Shown: positions 15,901 through 23,530 of the stretch, piece by piece
Position numbering within the stretch: the first letter of the stretch is position 1
How the letters are laid out: every line of letters starts with the position of its first letter
From: Tenacibaculum sp.
GTDB taxonomy: Bacteria > Bacteroidota > Bacteroidia > Flavobacteriales > Flavobacteriaceae
Length of the DNA: 33,927 nt
NCBI GenBank assembly: GCA_020629275.1
Contig: JAHDDQ010000019.1
Coordinates: forward strand, 1 to 33,927
Direction: 5' to 3'
Notes under the pieces: model-generated
Seen by the model: the letters and a program-made list of their open reading frames with translations, nothing else
Databases searched by the model: none
Told to the model about the DNA's origin: nothing
Made by a program: the position numbers and the translations under genes

Positions 15901-17316
15901 TTCTTCTTTTCCTAAATAAAAAGTATTATTAGTGGCTACAATCTTAACATCATGTTTTTTAGAAAATTCTAATAAGGTTTTATTAACAACATTTTCATCT
16001 TCTTGTCCGTGACGCATAAGTTCTATATACAAATCGTCTTTAAACTCTTCTTTCCACCATAAAAGTGCTTCCTCTGCTTGCTTTTCTCCTACATTTAATA
16101 TTTTACTTGGTACTTCTCCGTATAAATTACCTGTTAGTACAATAATATCTTCCTTGTACTGCTTAACTACTTGTTTATCTATACGTGGTACATAATAGAA
16201 TCCGTCAACAAAAGCTTTTGATGACATTTTAGCTAAATTGTGATATCCTTTTTTATTTTTAGCTAATAAAACTACTTGATAGCCATTATCTTTTCTTGAT
16301 TTATCTTCGTGATTTTCACAAATGAAAAATTCACAACCAACAATTGGTTTTAATGGATTATCTGATGACTTATTGTGTTTGTCTACCGCAGAAGTGAAAT
16401 GAAAAGCAGCCATCATATTCCCTGTATCGGTAATTGCTACTGCACTCATATTATCTTTTGCTGCTGCATTAACTAACCCGTTTACTTGGATGGTTGATTG
16501 TAAAACTGAAAACTGAGAATGATTGTGTAAATGAGCAAATTTAACATGCTCTAAAGCCGCTAAACCTTCAGCAGTAGACTTACTACTAGCTTCATTTGAT
16601 TGCTTGGCTAAACGTTTTCTTATTAAATCACTTTCTGCTTTTAAATTCAGGTGCTTTAACCCTATAAGCTGGATTGGCATCGGATTCTCTTCTGAATACC
16701 TTTGGTAGTAATCTTCAGATACATCTAATTTTTCTAGCGGGTAATGTTTTAATCGTATTAATTCTAAAAAGCAACGTGTTGTTGCTTCAACATCGGCCGT
16801 GGCATTATGTGCTTCGTTAAATCCGACTCCAAATAAATGATTATGTAATTCGGTAAGTGTAGGTAGTTTAAATTTCCCTCCTCTACCTCCAGGAATCTGA
16901 CACATCGACGCTGTAGCCTCTGTACAGGTATCTAATACTGGTAATTCCGTAAGGTTATTTTCTATACCTAGTCTGTGAAACTCACATCCCATAATGTTAA
17001 CATCAAAAGCTACATTTTGACCAACCACAAATTTGGTTTTAGACAGGGCCTCATTAAAAAGTGTTAATCCTTCTTGCAACTCTATACCTTGTTGCGCTGC
17101 TAATTCTGTTGAAATTCCATGTATTCTTTCAGCATCAAACGGGATATTAAATCCCTCTGGTCTAATTAGAAAATCATTATTTTCTACTAAATTCCCTAAT
17201 TCATCATGCAATTGCCATGCTACTTGTATTGCCCTTGGCCAATTATCAGTATCAGTAATTGGTGCATTCCAACTTTTAGGTAAACCAGTTGTTTCCGTAT
17301 CGAAAATTAAATACAT
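12982..17316 (-). CDS. dnaE: DNA polymerase III alpha subunit with fused N-terminal 3'-5' exonuclease
   Basis: This 1444-residue replicative polymerase starts with a DnaQ-like DEDDh exonuclease: DTETTGL (Asp6, Glu8), NVAFDVNIM (Asp105), and EAHNATADVEAT (His170, Asp175). A PHP domain begins near 258 (VKFAHLHNHSQFSVL), where the canonical LHVHSEYS-type motif is altered. The palm shows GPGRGSAAGS (631-640) and the catalytic aspartates in MPDIDIDFDD (671-680). Later come YRPGPLEYIPSFI, VYQEQVMLLSQ, the helix-hairpin-helix region (GMAAIKGVGSSAVKAI) and an OB-fold (ISFAGIVTDVQHRVS). A separate epsilon subunit would be partly redundant. The fusion is, to my knowledge, normal for Bacteroidota. A -7 element lies 43 nt upstream. 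Confidence 0.95.
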   Translation of the reverse strand: MYLIFDTETTGLPKSWNAPITDTDNWPRAIQVAWQLHDELGNLVENNDFLIRPEGFNIPFDAERIHGISTELAAQQGIELQEGLTLFNEALSKTKFVVGQNVAFDVNIMGCEFHRLGIENNLTELPVLDTCTEATASMCQIPGGRGGKFKLPTLTELHNHLFGVGFNEAHNATADVEATTRCFLELIRLKHYPLEKLDVSEDYYQRYSEENPMPIQLIGLKHLNLKAESDLIRKRLAKQSNEASSKSTAEGLAALEHVKFAHLHNHSQFSVLQSTIQVNGLVNAAAKDNMSAVAITDTGNMMAAFHFTSAVDKHNKSSDNPLKPIVGCEFFICENHEDKSRKDNGYQVVLLAKNKKGYHNLAKMSSKAFVDGFYYVPRIDKQVVKQYKEDIIVLTGNLYGEVPSKILNVGEKQAEEALLWWKEEFKDDLYIELMRHGQEDENVVNKTLLEFSKKHDVKIVATNNTFYLGKEEANAHDILLCVKDGEKQATPKGRGRGYRYGLPNDEYYFKSTEEMKKLFVDVPEAITNIQEIVDKIEAFTLARDVLLPAFEIGDQFKDAQDEVDGGKRGENNYLRHLTYEGAKKRYGELTDDIIERLDFELDVIAKTGYPGYFLIVEDFIREARKMDVSVGPGRGSAAGSVVAYCLWITNIDPIQYDLLFERFLNPERVSMPDIDIDFDDEGRGRVMDYVIEKYGANQVAQIITYGTMAAKSSIRDTARVLDLPLFEADRISKLIPGIKLKNIFGDDDKSKGKVAGLRSEEKVNVDELRNIAQGGGLEANTINQAVVLEGSVRNTGIHACGVIITPDDITNFVPVSVAKDSDMYVTQFDNSVVESAGLLKMDFLGLKTLTLIKDTVKIVKARHGVDLDPENFPIDDQETYALFQRGETVGIFQYESPGMQKYMRELKPTVFADLIAMNALYRPGPLEYIPSFIRRKHGEEEIQYDLPAMEEYLSETYGITVYQEQVMLLSQKLADFTKGEADVLRKAMGKKQAAVLAKMKPKFVDQAKANGHDEKALEKIWKDWEAFASYAFNKSHSTCYAWIAYQTAYLKAHYPAEYMAAVLSNNMNDIKSVSFFMEECKRMGLEVLGPDVNESYSKFSVNKEGAVRFGMAAIKGVGSSAVKAIIEERKENGHFTSIFDIAKRVDLRVANKKAFEGLVLAGGFDSFSGTHRAQYYVKDEKEQTFLEKAIRFGNKFQENQNSSQVSLFGEASDVELPEPIIPDCETWGTMELLAKEKEMVGMYISAHPLDDFKNELKFCNGLVSHFKDLRKYEGLAISFAGIVTDVQHRVSKAGKGWASFTIEDYNDSFEFRIFGEEYLRFKHFLVPNSFLFIKSMIKPGWTNKEGVKGDPRVSFNEFMLLHDIMGKMCKKVTLKLPLKEVKENTIKNLQHLFVTNSGSHSVRFIIYDVDEKLEVDLPSRNTKVNITNEFLVELDKQHINYKLN

Positions 17317-17359
17317 GAAATTAAAATTTATTAGTTTTTCTGTCTATGATGTGAGCATA

Positions 17360-17367
17360 CAAAATTA
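17360..17367 (-). promoter_or_regulatory. -7 element for dnaE
   Basis: On the minus strand it reads TAATTTTG, an exact TAnnTTTG match ending 43 nt before the dnaE ATG and downstream of the terminator at 17401-17433. No TTG box is evident at the right distance. Confidence 0.5.
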
Positions 17368-17400
17368 CGATTTTTAAAGCTATTAATACTGAAAATAAAA

Positions 17401-17433
17401 AAAGTCAATTACGAATAAATCGTAATTGACTTT
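17401..17433 (-). terminator. Intrinsic terminator of the roadblock operon
   Basis: AAAGTCAATTACGA (17401-17414) and TCGTAATTGACTTT (17420-17433) form a perfect 14-bp stem with a 5-nt loop. The adjoining A-tract gives a U-run on the minus strand. It separates the 73-residue gene from dnaE. Confidence 0.92.
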
Positions 17434-17454
17434 GTCTTTAATGGTAGTGATTGA

Positions 17455-17676
17455 TTATTGATATTCGTACTCTGTATAAAAGAAACGTTCGAAGAAAGAA
17501 TTCAATAAACTTTTCTTGTTCATTTTAACTTCTTCTACTTTTTCTGAGTCTACAATAATCTTTTCATCAATACTTTTCGTTTTAATTGGGTCAATTTTGG
17601 CAGACTCAAATTCTTGTAATAATGAATTAAGTCTGTCTTTTAAACTTTGATCAATTTCTAGGGCTTCTAAGTCCAT
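17455..17676 (-). CDS. Small charged protein, third gene of the roadblock operon
   Basis: The 73-residue product is helical and charged: MDLEALEIDQSLKDRLNSLLQEFESAK, here read as one amphipathic helix in its first third, a Lys/Glu/Asp middle (SIDEKIIVDSEKVEEVK) and an aromatic tail (LLNSFFERFFYTEYEYQ). No signal peptide or membrane segment is present. It is 40 nt downstream of a roadblock-like gene and ends at a strong terminator, so it closes a three-gene operon. It may be a partner peptide of the roadblock proteins. No family is recognised. Confidence 0.65.
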   Translation of the reverse strand: MDLEALEIDQSLKDRLNSLLQEFESAKIDPIKTKSIDEKIIVDSEKVEEVKMNKKSLLNSFFERFFYTEYEYQ

Positions 17677-17716
17677 AGTTTGTGTTAAGAATAATATATA
17701 AAACTAGTAGGGAACT

Positions 17717-18091
17717 TTATATCGCTTCATTTAACTCTTTCTTGTACTTATTTAAAAGAGCTTTAGTAATTCCCATGTTAGCTTGGCTAGAGTCTACAGC
17801 CAAGTAAATAAAATACGCTTTACTAGGTGCTATATTTATAATGTGTATTTGACCTTTTAGCGTTATCGTAATATCCTCGATCTCTTCTTTTAAACCGAGA
17901 GCTTCAATCGCTTTTAATTTTGCTTTTACAACTTCTAAATTATATGCTGATGCTAAATTGGGATCAAAATTTTCATCTGCAGTATAAGAATCATAGGCAA
18001 CTCCTGATTCAATTTCTGTAACTGAAACAGCAATAAATCCTGGAGCATTAGCTTTGATGTTTTCAATAAAAGTATTTAATACGTCATTCAT
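17717..18091 (-). CDS. Roadblock/LC7-like protein (second of pair)
   Basis: This 124-residue cytosolic protein has the alternating pattern of roadblock/LC7 folds: an N-terminal helix (NDVLNTFIENIKANAPGFI), strands AVSVTEIESGVAYDSYT and DITITLKGQIHIINIA, then KAYFIYLAVDSSQANMG and a C-terminal helix (ITKALLNKYKKEL). Such proteins usually dimerise and act as scaffolds or GTPase-activating proteins for small Ras-like GTPases (MglB for MglA). No GTPase gene is nearby. It lies 32 nt downstream of the other roadblock-like gene. The fold assignment is by pattern and is moderately sure; the function is unknown. Confidence 0.65.
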   Translation of the reverse strand: MNDVLNTFIENIKANAPGFIAVSVTEIESGVAYDSYTADENFDPNLASAYNLEVVKAKLKAIEALGLKEEIEDITITLKGQIHIINIAPSKAYFIYLAVDSSQANMGITKALLNKYKKELNEAI

Positions 18092-18123
18092 AGTTTTGAA
18101 TTAATTTATAATTTGTTAATCAT

Positions 18124-18453
18124 TTATTTTTTTAGGAGATTATCCATCGACAACATTATCATTCCTGTTTTGGTTATATCTTCTGAATACACCCCAACAA
18201 TAAAATCTTTATCGAAATTATTTAATACAAAAACACCTTTATGTGCCTTGAAAATAAATTGTTTCAACCCTCCTATTTTAATTTCTTCTGAAAATTCATT
18301 TGCCATCTTAATCATGACAGAGGACATTGCTGCAAAATTCTTTGCTTTGTCTATATTAACCAAGTCCAAAAGTTTACCTTCTTGATTGAAAATAATAGCG
18401 CCGTCTCCATTAGTTAATTTCAGGAAATCTGTTAAATCAAAATTCTTTTTCAT
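18124..18453 (-). CDS. Roadblock/LC7-like protein (first of pair)
   Basis: The 109-residue product reads as a roadblock/LC7 domain: LTDFLKLTNGDGAIIFNQEGKLLDLVNIDK for the first helix-strand part, KNFAAMSSVMIKMANEFSEEI for the central helix, LKQFIFKAHKGVFVLNN and FIVGVYSEDITKTGMIM for the paired strands. It is the most upstream gene of the three-gene minus-strand operon. Together with the next gene it could form a heterodimer, as paired roadblock proteins do. No Ras-like GTPase or sensor kinase is adjacent. Upstream is nearly 500 bp without a clear gene. Confidence 0.7.
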   Translation of the reverse strand: MKKNFDLTDFLKLTNGDGAIIFNQEGKLLDLVNIDKAKNFAAMSSVMIKMANEFSEEIKIGGLKQFIFKAHKGVFVLNNFDKDFIVGVYSEDITKTGMIMLSMDNLLKK

Positions 18454-18946
18454 TTGGTAATTAATCTATTTTTACACATTTTTAAGTAATTCAATAACAA
18501 ATCATTAAATTAGATATTTTTATCTTATTCAATAAAATATAATTGAAACGTACAAGTATATATTTAAATAAAGGGGGAGGATATATTGGATGGTTATTCT
18601 ATCAATAGTTATAACCTACACTTCAAAGTTAAACTTATTTTGTTTAATGAGTTTAATGATTTAAATTTTTATTATTTTCTCATTATCATCATGTTAAAGG
18701 TTAAATTAATCTCAAAAAAACATATGAATTTAGCATTCAAATTACATATTTTTCAAAAAACAACAGAATTAAATGTAAAAAAAACACTTAATTTGTTTTG
18801 TTATAAGCAAAAAAAGTTAAACAAAACAGGATGAACATTCTACATTTTAGATTTGCACTTAAATAAAATGAATATTAACAAGTTTTTGAGCTTTTCTCAG
18901 ACATTTACTTTATTTTAGCTTTGTATTTTAAATTTAAAATTAATAG
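18454..18946. other. Long AT-rich intergenic region between divergent genes
   Basis: These 493 bases hold promoters for the roadblock operon (minus) and the thioredoxin lipoprotein (plus). A purine run AAAGGGGGAGGA near 18570-18581 stands out from the AT background. TGTTTTGTT (18794-18802) and AACAAAACA (18820-18828) form a 9-bp stem with a 17-nt loop. An open frame at 18586-18834 looks non-coding. No RNA family is recognised. Confidence 0.45.
18916..18923 (+). promoter_or_regulatory. -7 element for the thioredoxin-fold lipoprotein
   Basis: TAGCTTTG matches TAnnTTTG exactly and ends 23 nt before the ATG at 18947. A TTTG at 18885-18888 is 27 nt upstream, longer than the usual spacing. Confidence 0.5.
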
Positions 18947-19951
18947 ATGAAAAAACTAGTCTACCTATTGGTGTTAATTGTATTGATAACATCATGTAAG
19001 AAAAATGATTATGTAACTTTTTCTGGTAAGGTTACTAACAAAACTTCAGATTCCTTAATTGTATATAACCAACAAAAAGCATATCGAAAAATAATTCAAC
19101 TAGATAAAGAAGGTGTGTTTAAAGATACTTTAAAAGTTGAAAATGGTTTCTTTGGACTATCTGACGGAAAAAAGGCAACCAACGTTTACTTTAAAAATGG
19201 TGATGAAATTATACTAAATATAGATGCTAATGATTTTGTTAAGAGTTCTATTTTTTCTGGTAAAGGTGCTGCAGAAAGTAACTTCTTATCGAAATCTATC
19301 GTTGCTCAGCAAGAATTGATTGGAGATAGAGTTGCTCTTTTTAATTTACCTAAAGAGGAATTTGATGCAAAGATCAAAACTTACGTAGACAAATTCAAAT
19401 CAGACCTAAAGAATAAAGTACTTGACACATCTTTTGTTAAGTTACAGGAGCAAAGTATTCAATCTTTACAAGATTATGTAAATAAGATGCACGGTGAACA
19501 ATCATACATAAAAACTAAATTAGCTAAAGGAATGCCTTCGCCTAAATTTTCTGCTTATGAAAATTATGATGGTAATGAAACTTCTCTAGACGATTTAAAA
19601 GGTAAGTATGTATATATCGATGTTTGGGCTACTTGGTGTAAACCATGTAAAAACGAAATTCCTTTTTTGAAAAAAATAGAAAAGAAATATCACGATAAAA
19701 ATATTGAATTTGTTAGTATCTCGATTGACAAACAAGAAGATTATTTTGAATGGAGAGAAATGATAGAAGAGAAAGAATTAGGAGGAACTCAACTGTTTGC
19801 AAAAGAAGATAAAAACTTTGTACAAGGATATAAGATAAATGGTATTCCAAGATTTATATTAATAGATCCAACCGGTAATATTGTAGATTCTGATGCTCCA
19901 AGACCTTCTGACACTAAATTAGAAGAATTATTAAGTTCTTTAGAAATCTAG
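18947..19951 (+). CDS. TlpA-like thiol-disulfide oxidoreductase lipoprotein
   Basis: The 334-residue product has a lipoprotein signal with lipobox LITSC (Cys17), then a beta-rich DUF4369-like N-terminal domain (about 22-110: VTFSGKVTNKTSDSLIVYNQ, VYFKNGDEIILNID), a helical linker and a C-terminal thioredoxin fold from about 198. The active site is DVWATWCKPCKNEIPF with Cys231 and Cys234, followed by FVSISIDKQ and the cis-Pro segment INGIPRFILIDPTG. It would be tethered to the outer or inner membrane facing the periplasm and reduce disulfides or support cytochrome c or envelope protein folding. Bacteroidota encode many paralogues, so the client is unknown. It is a single-gene transcript between its own promoter and a shared terminator. 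Confidence 0.88.
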   Translation: MKKLVYLLVLIVLITSCKKNDYVTFSGKVTNKTSDSLIVYNQQKAYRKIIQLDKEGVFKDTLKVENGFFGLSDGKKATNVYFKNGDEIILNIDANDFVKSSIFSGKGAAESNFLSKSIVAQQELIGDRVALFNLPKEEFDAKIKTYVDKFKSDLKNKVLDTSFVKLQEQSIQSLQDYVNKMHGEQSYIKTKLAKGMPSPKFSAYENYDGNETSLDDLKGKYVYIDVWATWCKPCKNEIPFLKKIEKKYHDKNIEFVSISIDKQEDYFEWREMIEEKELGGTQLFAKEDKNFVQGYKINGIPRFILIDPTGNIVDSDAPRPSDTKLEELLSSLEI

Positions 19952-19983
19952 GAACTTAGTTTAACTGTATAATAAATTAATAA

Positions 19984-20019
19984 AAAAAGCCTTACTTAGT
20001 TTCTTAAGTAAGGCTTTTT
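19984..20019. terminator. Bidirectional terminator shared by the lipoprotein gene and pxpC
   Basis: AAAAAGCCTTACTTA (19984-19998) and TAAGTAAGGCTTTTT (20005-20019) pair over 15 bp with a 6-nt loop. Both ends are A/T runs, so it works in either direction. The last codons and stop of pxpC (stop at 20004-20006) lie within the right arm. Confidence 0.92.
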
Positions 20020-20861
20020 ATTTTAAACTGTACTTTTTCCTTGAATCCTTTCTGAGATATTTTCCCAATACTTTCATCTGTAAGTTGTAATATTCTTGGA
20101 TATCCGCCAGTAACTTGGCAATCTTTCATTAAAATTATTAAACTTCCAGAAGGTGTTAGTTGAATTGTTCCTGGTAAAACTCCAGAGGATAACATTGATG
20201 GCAGATTATTATTAATTTTCTCAGCTAAAAAATATGCCATTCTATTGCTATTAGTCGTGATTGTAAATAGAGTTTCTAGTATAATTTGTTTTTGACTGCT
20301 ATTTAGTAAATTAAATTCTGGCCCTTCAAAACACTCTATAGTATTAGTTTTGAAGTGATTGTTTTTTTGTTTTACTCTTGAAAACTTATTTTCATTTTCA
20401 TTTACTATTTGTTCATTTATGTATATGTAATCTCCTTCTTCTAATCTTTCCTTATGTGTAATTCCTTTGTAAAAACTTTTACTTCCTAAAATAGATTTCA
20501 TTCGTATTCCTCCTTGAATTGCAATATAAGTTCTTACTCCATAATTTCTTTTTCCAAACGATAATATACTACCTTTTTCAACCTGTAAAATTATGCTGAG
20601 TTCTACTGGTTTTTCATTAATTTTTACTGAAAAATCTCCACCCGTAATAGCTATTTTACAATCATCTGAAAATAATAGCTTACTCCCACCGTATGTAATT
20701 TCTAACACAGCTTCTTTTACATCATTGTTTACTAGTAAATTAGCTAATCTTGCAGAATATTCATCCATTACTCCAGAAATCGGAACTCCTGAACTATAAT
20801 ATCCTTTTCTTCCTAAATCTTGTATTGAACTGTAAATTCCTGACGATAATACTTTAATCAT
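20004..20861 (-). CDS. pxpC: 5-oxoprolinase subunit C (biotin-dependent carboxyltransferase-like)
   Basis: The 285-residue product belongs to the KipA/allophanate-hydrolase subunit 2 family: SIQDLGRKGYYSSGVPISGVMDEYSARLAN, EITYGGSKLLFSDDCKIAITGGDF, and later RMAYFLAEKI and GVLPGTIQLTPSGSLIILMKDCQVTGGYPRI. With PxpA and PxpB it forms the ATP-dependent 5-oxoprolinase that opens pyroglutamate to glutamate. It lies 6 nt after pxpB and ends the operon. Its C-terminal codons form one arm of the terminator. Members are usually 290-330 residues, so this one is slightly short but complete. Confidence 0.9.
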   Translation of the reverse strand: MIKVLSSGIYSSIQDLGRKGYYSSGVPISGVMDEYSARLANLLVNNDVKEAVLEITYGGSKLLFSDDCKIAITGGDFSVKINEKPVELSIILQVEKGSILSFGKRNYGVRTYIAIQGGIRMKSILGSKSFYKGITHKERLEEGDYIYINEQIVNENENKFSRVKQKNNHFKTNTIECFEGPEFNLLNSSQKQIILETLFTITTNSNRMAYFLAEKINNNLPSMLSSGVLPGTIQLTPSGSLIILMKDCQVTGGYPRILQLTDESIGKISQKGFKEKVQFKIKSLT

Positions 20862-20867
20862 TTAAAA

Positions 20868-21584
20868 TTACTCATTTAGTCTATACATTCCTTGTTCTAT
20901 TTCTTTTTCTATTTCAAGAAAACGCGCCTTATTAATAGGAATAAATTGTATAGAGTCTCCTGACTTAGCAAAACATGGTTCCTCTTTTTCTACATCAAAA
21001 AATAAAACAGGTGTTCTGCCAATAATATTCCAACCACCAGGGCTTTCTTGGGGATACACACCTGTTTGAGTTCCTCCAATAGCAACAGCTCCTTTTGGCA
21101 CCTTATTTCTGGGGGTTGACTTCCTATTCTTGTATAATCTTTGGTCTAGACCTCCTAGATACAGAAACCCAGGTAAAAATCCTGTGAAAAACACTTTATA
21201 AGTTACTTCAGAGTGAATTTTGATAACTGTTTCAATAGTAATCTCTTTTTCTTGGGCTAATGTTACTAAATCAATTCCGAATTCTGGTTCATAACAAACT
21301 GGAATTTGCCACAGATTATTTGATATTTTATTTTTTGAAGTAGCATCTTTCTTTAACACCTTCAACTCTTCAATCTTAAATTTTATATTTCTTATTGGGT
21401 TCTTAAATACTATTGTTAACGAGTTATACCCGATAATGTAATCTAAAATATCCCAGTCTTTTTTTGCAAGTAATTTATTCTTAAAACGATTGATGTCTTC
21501 AATAATATTATTATCAATTTCTGAAGGCCATTCTACTAGTATAGCTCGATTACCAAATGACTTATATGTAGGGAAATCAATCAA
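20868..21584 (-). CDS. pxpB: 5-oxoprolinase subunit B
   Basis: The 238-residue protein belongs to the KipI/allophanate-hydrolase subunit 1 family. Typical stretches are FGNRAILVEWPSEID, IGYNSLTIVF, IPVCYEPEFGIDLVTLAQ, VFFTGFLPGFLYLGGLD, STPRNKVPKGAVAIGG and TGVYPQESPGGWNIIGRTP. In Bacillus the homologue also inhibits a sporulation kinase, which does not apply here. The only plausible start is a TTG at 21584, which overlaps the pxpA end by 8 nt; no ATG is near, so translation is probably coupled to pxpA. Confidence 0.9.
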   Translation of the reverse strand: MIDFPTYKSFGNRAILVEWPSEIDNNIIEDINRFKNKLLAKKDWDILDYIIGYNSLTIVFKNPIRNIKFKIEELKVLKKDATSKNKISNNLWQIPVCYEPEFGIDLVTLAQEKEITIETVIKIHSEVTYKVFFTGFLPGFLYLGGLDQRLYKNRKSTPRNKVPKGAVAIGGTQTGVYPQESPGGWNIIGRTPVLFFDVEKEEPCFAKSGDSIQFIPINKARFLEIEKEIEQGMYRLNE

Positions 21585-22317
21585 TACTAATTTGGTTTTT
21601 AGGAAGTTCTTGACTCAAAAACTTCACTATTTCAATTGCATTAGAATGATCTCCATGTACACATAATGTATTCGCTACTATGGTTACTTCTTCATTTGTA
21701 ATTGTTTTTACTTTCTGATTACGAATTATATTCAGTACTTGAGATAATACTTTTTTTTTATCTGAAATTATTGCATTTGGTAATTTTCTTGAAACCAATG
21801 ATAGGTCTCTATTATAATTTCTGTCTGCAAAAGCTTCAAATTTAACATTCATGTTATACTCTTGTGCTATGTTAGCAACAACAGTATTATGTGGAGCGTA
21901 TAATATTAAATGTTGACTCTGTGTATTTGTTATTGCGTTGAATACAACTCTAGCTATGTCTTCATTCTTAGCCACCAAATTATAGAGTGCTCCATGTAAT
22001 TTGATATGATGTATTTTTATACTTTGTTTTGTGGCTCTTTCTTTTACCAGAGTTATCTGATATTCTAAACTTTTCTGTAGTTGTGCGTTGGAAATCTTCA
22101 TAATGGTTCTCCCAAAATTCTCTCGATCAGGAAACGAAGGATGTATCCCTGATTTTACACTGTGCTTGTTTGCTAAATATAACACTTCATCTATAGTTTC
22201 TACACTACCTGCGTGGGCAGTGCACGCTATATTGCATGAAGAAATATAAGGCATTAAAGAGGCCTCATTACCTATTCCTTCACCTACATCACAGTTTATA
22301 TCTAATTTATAAAACAT
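21577..22317 (-). CDS. pxpA: 5-oxoprolinase subunit A (LamB/YcsF family)
   Basis: The 246-residue protein shows the LamB/YcsF family sequence: KLDINCDVGEGIGNE, SSCNIACTAHAGS, SGIHPSFPDRENFGR, HHIKLHGALYN, FEAFADRNYNRDLSLVSR and LCVHGDHSNA. The common NIACGFHAGD motif reads NIACTAHAGS here, so Gly-Phe and the final Asp are replaced. The family provides the subunit needed for 5-oxoproline hydrolysis in PxpABC. Its start overlaps the NRAMP-like gene by 11 nt and its end overlaps pxpB by 8 nt, showing a translationally coupled operon. Confidence 0.92.
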   Translation of the reverse strand: MFYKLDINCDVGEGIGNEASLMPYISSCNIACTAHAGSVETIDEVLYLANKHSVKSGIHPSFPDRENFGRTIMKISNAQLQKSLEYQITLVKERATKQSIKIHHIKLHGALYNLVAKNEDIARVVFNAITNTQSQHLILYAPHNTVVANIAQEYNMNVKFEAFADRNYNRDLSLVSRKLPNAIISDKKKVLSQVLNIIRNQKVKTITNEEVTIVANTLCVHGDHSNAIEIVKFLSQELPKNQISID

Positions 22318-23530
22318 TAAATACTTTTAAAATACTTTTTATTCCTAAGAAAATACTGAATGTTAAAATACATAATCCTATAAAATTCTGGAGTTTTGTA
22401 TTTTTATATTTTCCTATTATTTTTTCTTGATTCACTACCCACAACAGAACTCCTGCTATTAACGGTAATAGCAATCCATTAGCTATTTGTGCTATTTTTA
22501 TAATTTGTATTGGTTTAATCTCAAAAGACGAGAATAAGACACCTAACCCTAAAATTAATCCCCACACGAATCTAAACTTTATAGATTTCAATCCGCCATT
22601 CCATCCTAAACAACCTTTAGCAACGTATGCAGCTGCTAAAGGAGCTGTAATTGCTGATGTTATTCCTGCTGCAAACAACCCTAGTCCTAAAAAATATTTT
22701 GCAAGATCTCCATATAATGGTGCTAAACCTTGTGCTAAATCTGCTGCATTTGCTATGTTCTTTGACGGTATTGCTGCTGCTGAAATTATAATTGCTACAG
22801 AAACCAAACCTCCTAAAAGGATTGATATAATTGTATCTTTTCTTGCTGATGATAAGTCTGCTGGTGTCTTCCACTTTTCTTTTACTAATGATGCATGTAA
22901 GAATAAATTATATGGCACCACTGTTGTTCCTATTAATCCAATTATAGTTAACAAACTACCTTTTGGCGACTTAGGAACAAAGATTCCTCTAAGTATTTCT
23001 GAAACACTTGGTTTAGTAACTATTGCCGTTATCAAAAATGAAATACTCATAATTAACACCAAGGTAATTAAAACTCTTTCTAGGAATTTATAATTACCTA
23101 TGTAAAGTAACACGAATGCTATTATACCAATACTAAAACTAAGCAGGTTAACTGAGGTATTTAAAATCGATATACGATAGCTGCCTAAAATTGTTTCTAG
23201 CCCTAAGATACCTCCACTTATGTTCCCTGCTTCATACAAAGAGTTTCCTATTACTACAGCAATTAGTATTAATCCAATAAATAATTTCCTCAAAATTGTA
23301 TTTTGAATTTCATTTCTTATAACTTCTGAAAGTCCTTTTTGAGAAACAATACCTAATCGTGCTGCCATTTCTTGTAAAACAATGGTCGCTAGAATGGATA
23401 ATACCATTGCCCACAATAAATTAAAGCCAAAATTAACACCTGCAAGCGTACACAATGTTACAGTACCTGGACCTATAAATGCTGCTGCAATTAATGTTCC
23501 AGGACCTATGTTTCTAAACCATTTAATCAT
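22307..23530 (-). CDS. NRAMP-family (SLC11-like) transporter lacking canonical metal-ligand motifs
   Basis: The 407-residue protein has about 11 membrane helices and NRAMP-wide identity at GPGTLIAAAFIGPGT and GFNLLW in helix 1, AARLGIVSQKGLSEVIR, and the helix 6 segment LIGTTVVPYNLFLHASLV. In metal-transporting members helix 1 carries D-P-G-N and helix 6 M-P-H. Here residues 20-23 are G-P-G-T and 205-207 are V-P-Y, so the Asp, Asn and Met that bind the ion are missing. Substrate is therefore unlikely to be Mn or Fe. An NRAMP homologue (YcsG) also sits in the Bacillus kip/ycs operon, supporting a link to 5-oxoproline uptake. It overlaps DUF2891 by 4 nt and pxpA by 11 nt. Confidence 0.85.
   Translation of the reverse strand: MIKWFRNIGPGTLIAAAFIGPGTVTLCTLAGVNFGFNLLWAMVLSILATIVLQEMAARLGIVSQKGLSEVIRNEIQNTILRKLFIGLILIAVVIGNSLYEAGNISGGILGLETILGSYRISILNTSVNLLSFSIGIIAFVLLYIGNYKFLERVLITLVLIMSISFLITAIVTKPSVSEILRGIFVPKSPKGSLLTIIGLIGTTVVPYNLFLHASLVKEKWKTPADLSSARKDTIISILLGGLVSVAIIISAAAIPSKNIANAADLAQGLAPLYGDLAKYFLGLGLFAAGITSAITAPLAAAYVAKGCLGWNGGLKSIKFRFVWGLILGLGVLFSSFEIKPIQIIKIAQIANGLLLPLIAGVLLWVVNQEKIIGKYKNTKLQNFIGLCILTFSIFLGIKSILKVFNVL

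Noticed and set aside
18586..18834. 82-codon plus-strand frame in the long intergenic gap
   Set aside because: Starts with TTG, composition is that of AT-rich non-coding DNA, and no domain or signal is visible.
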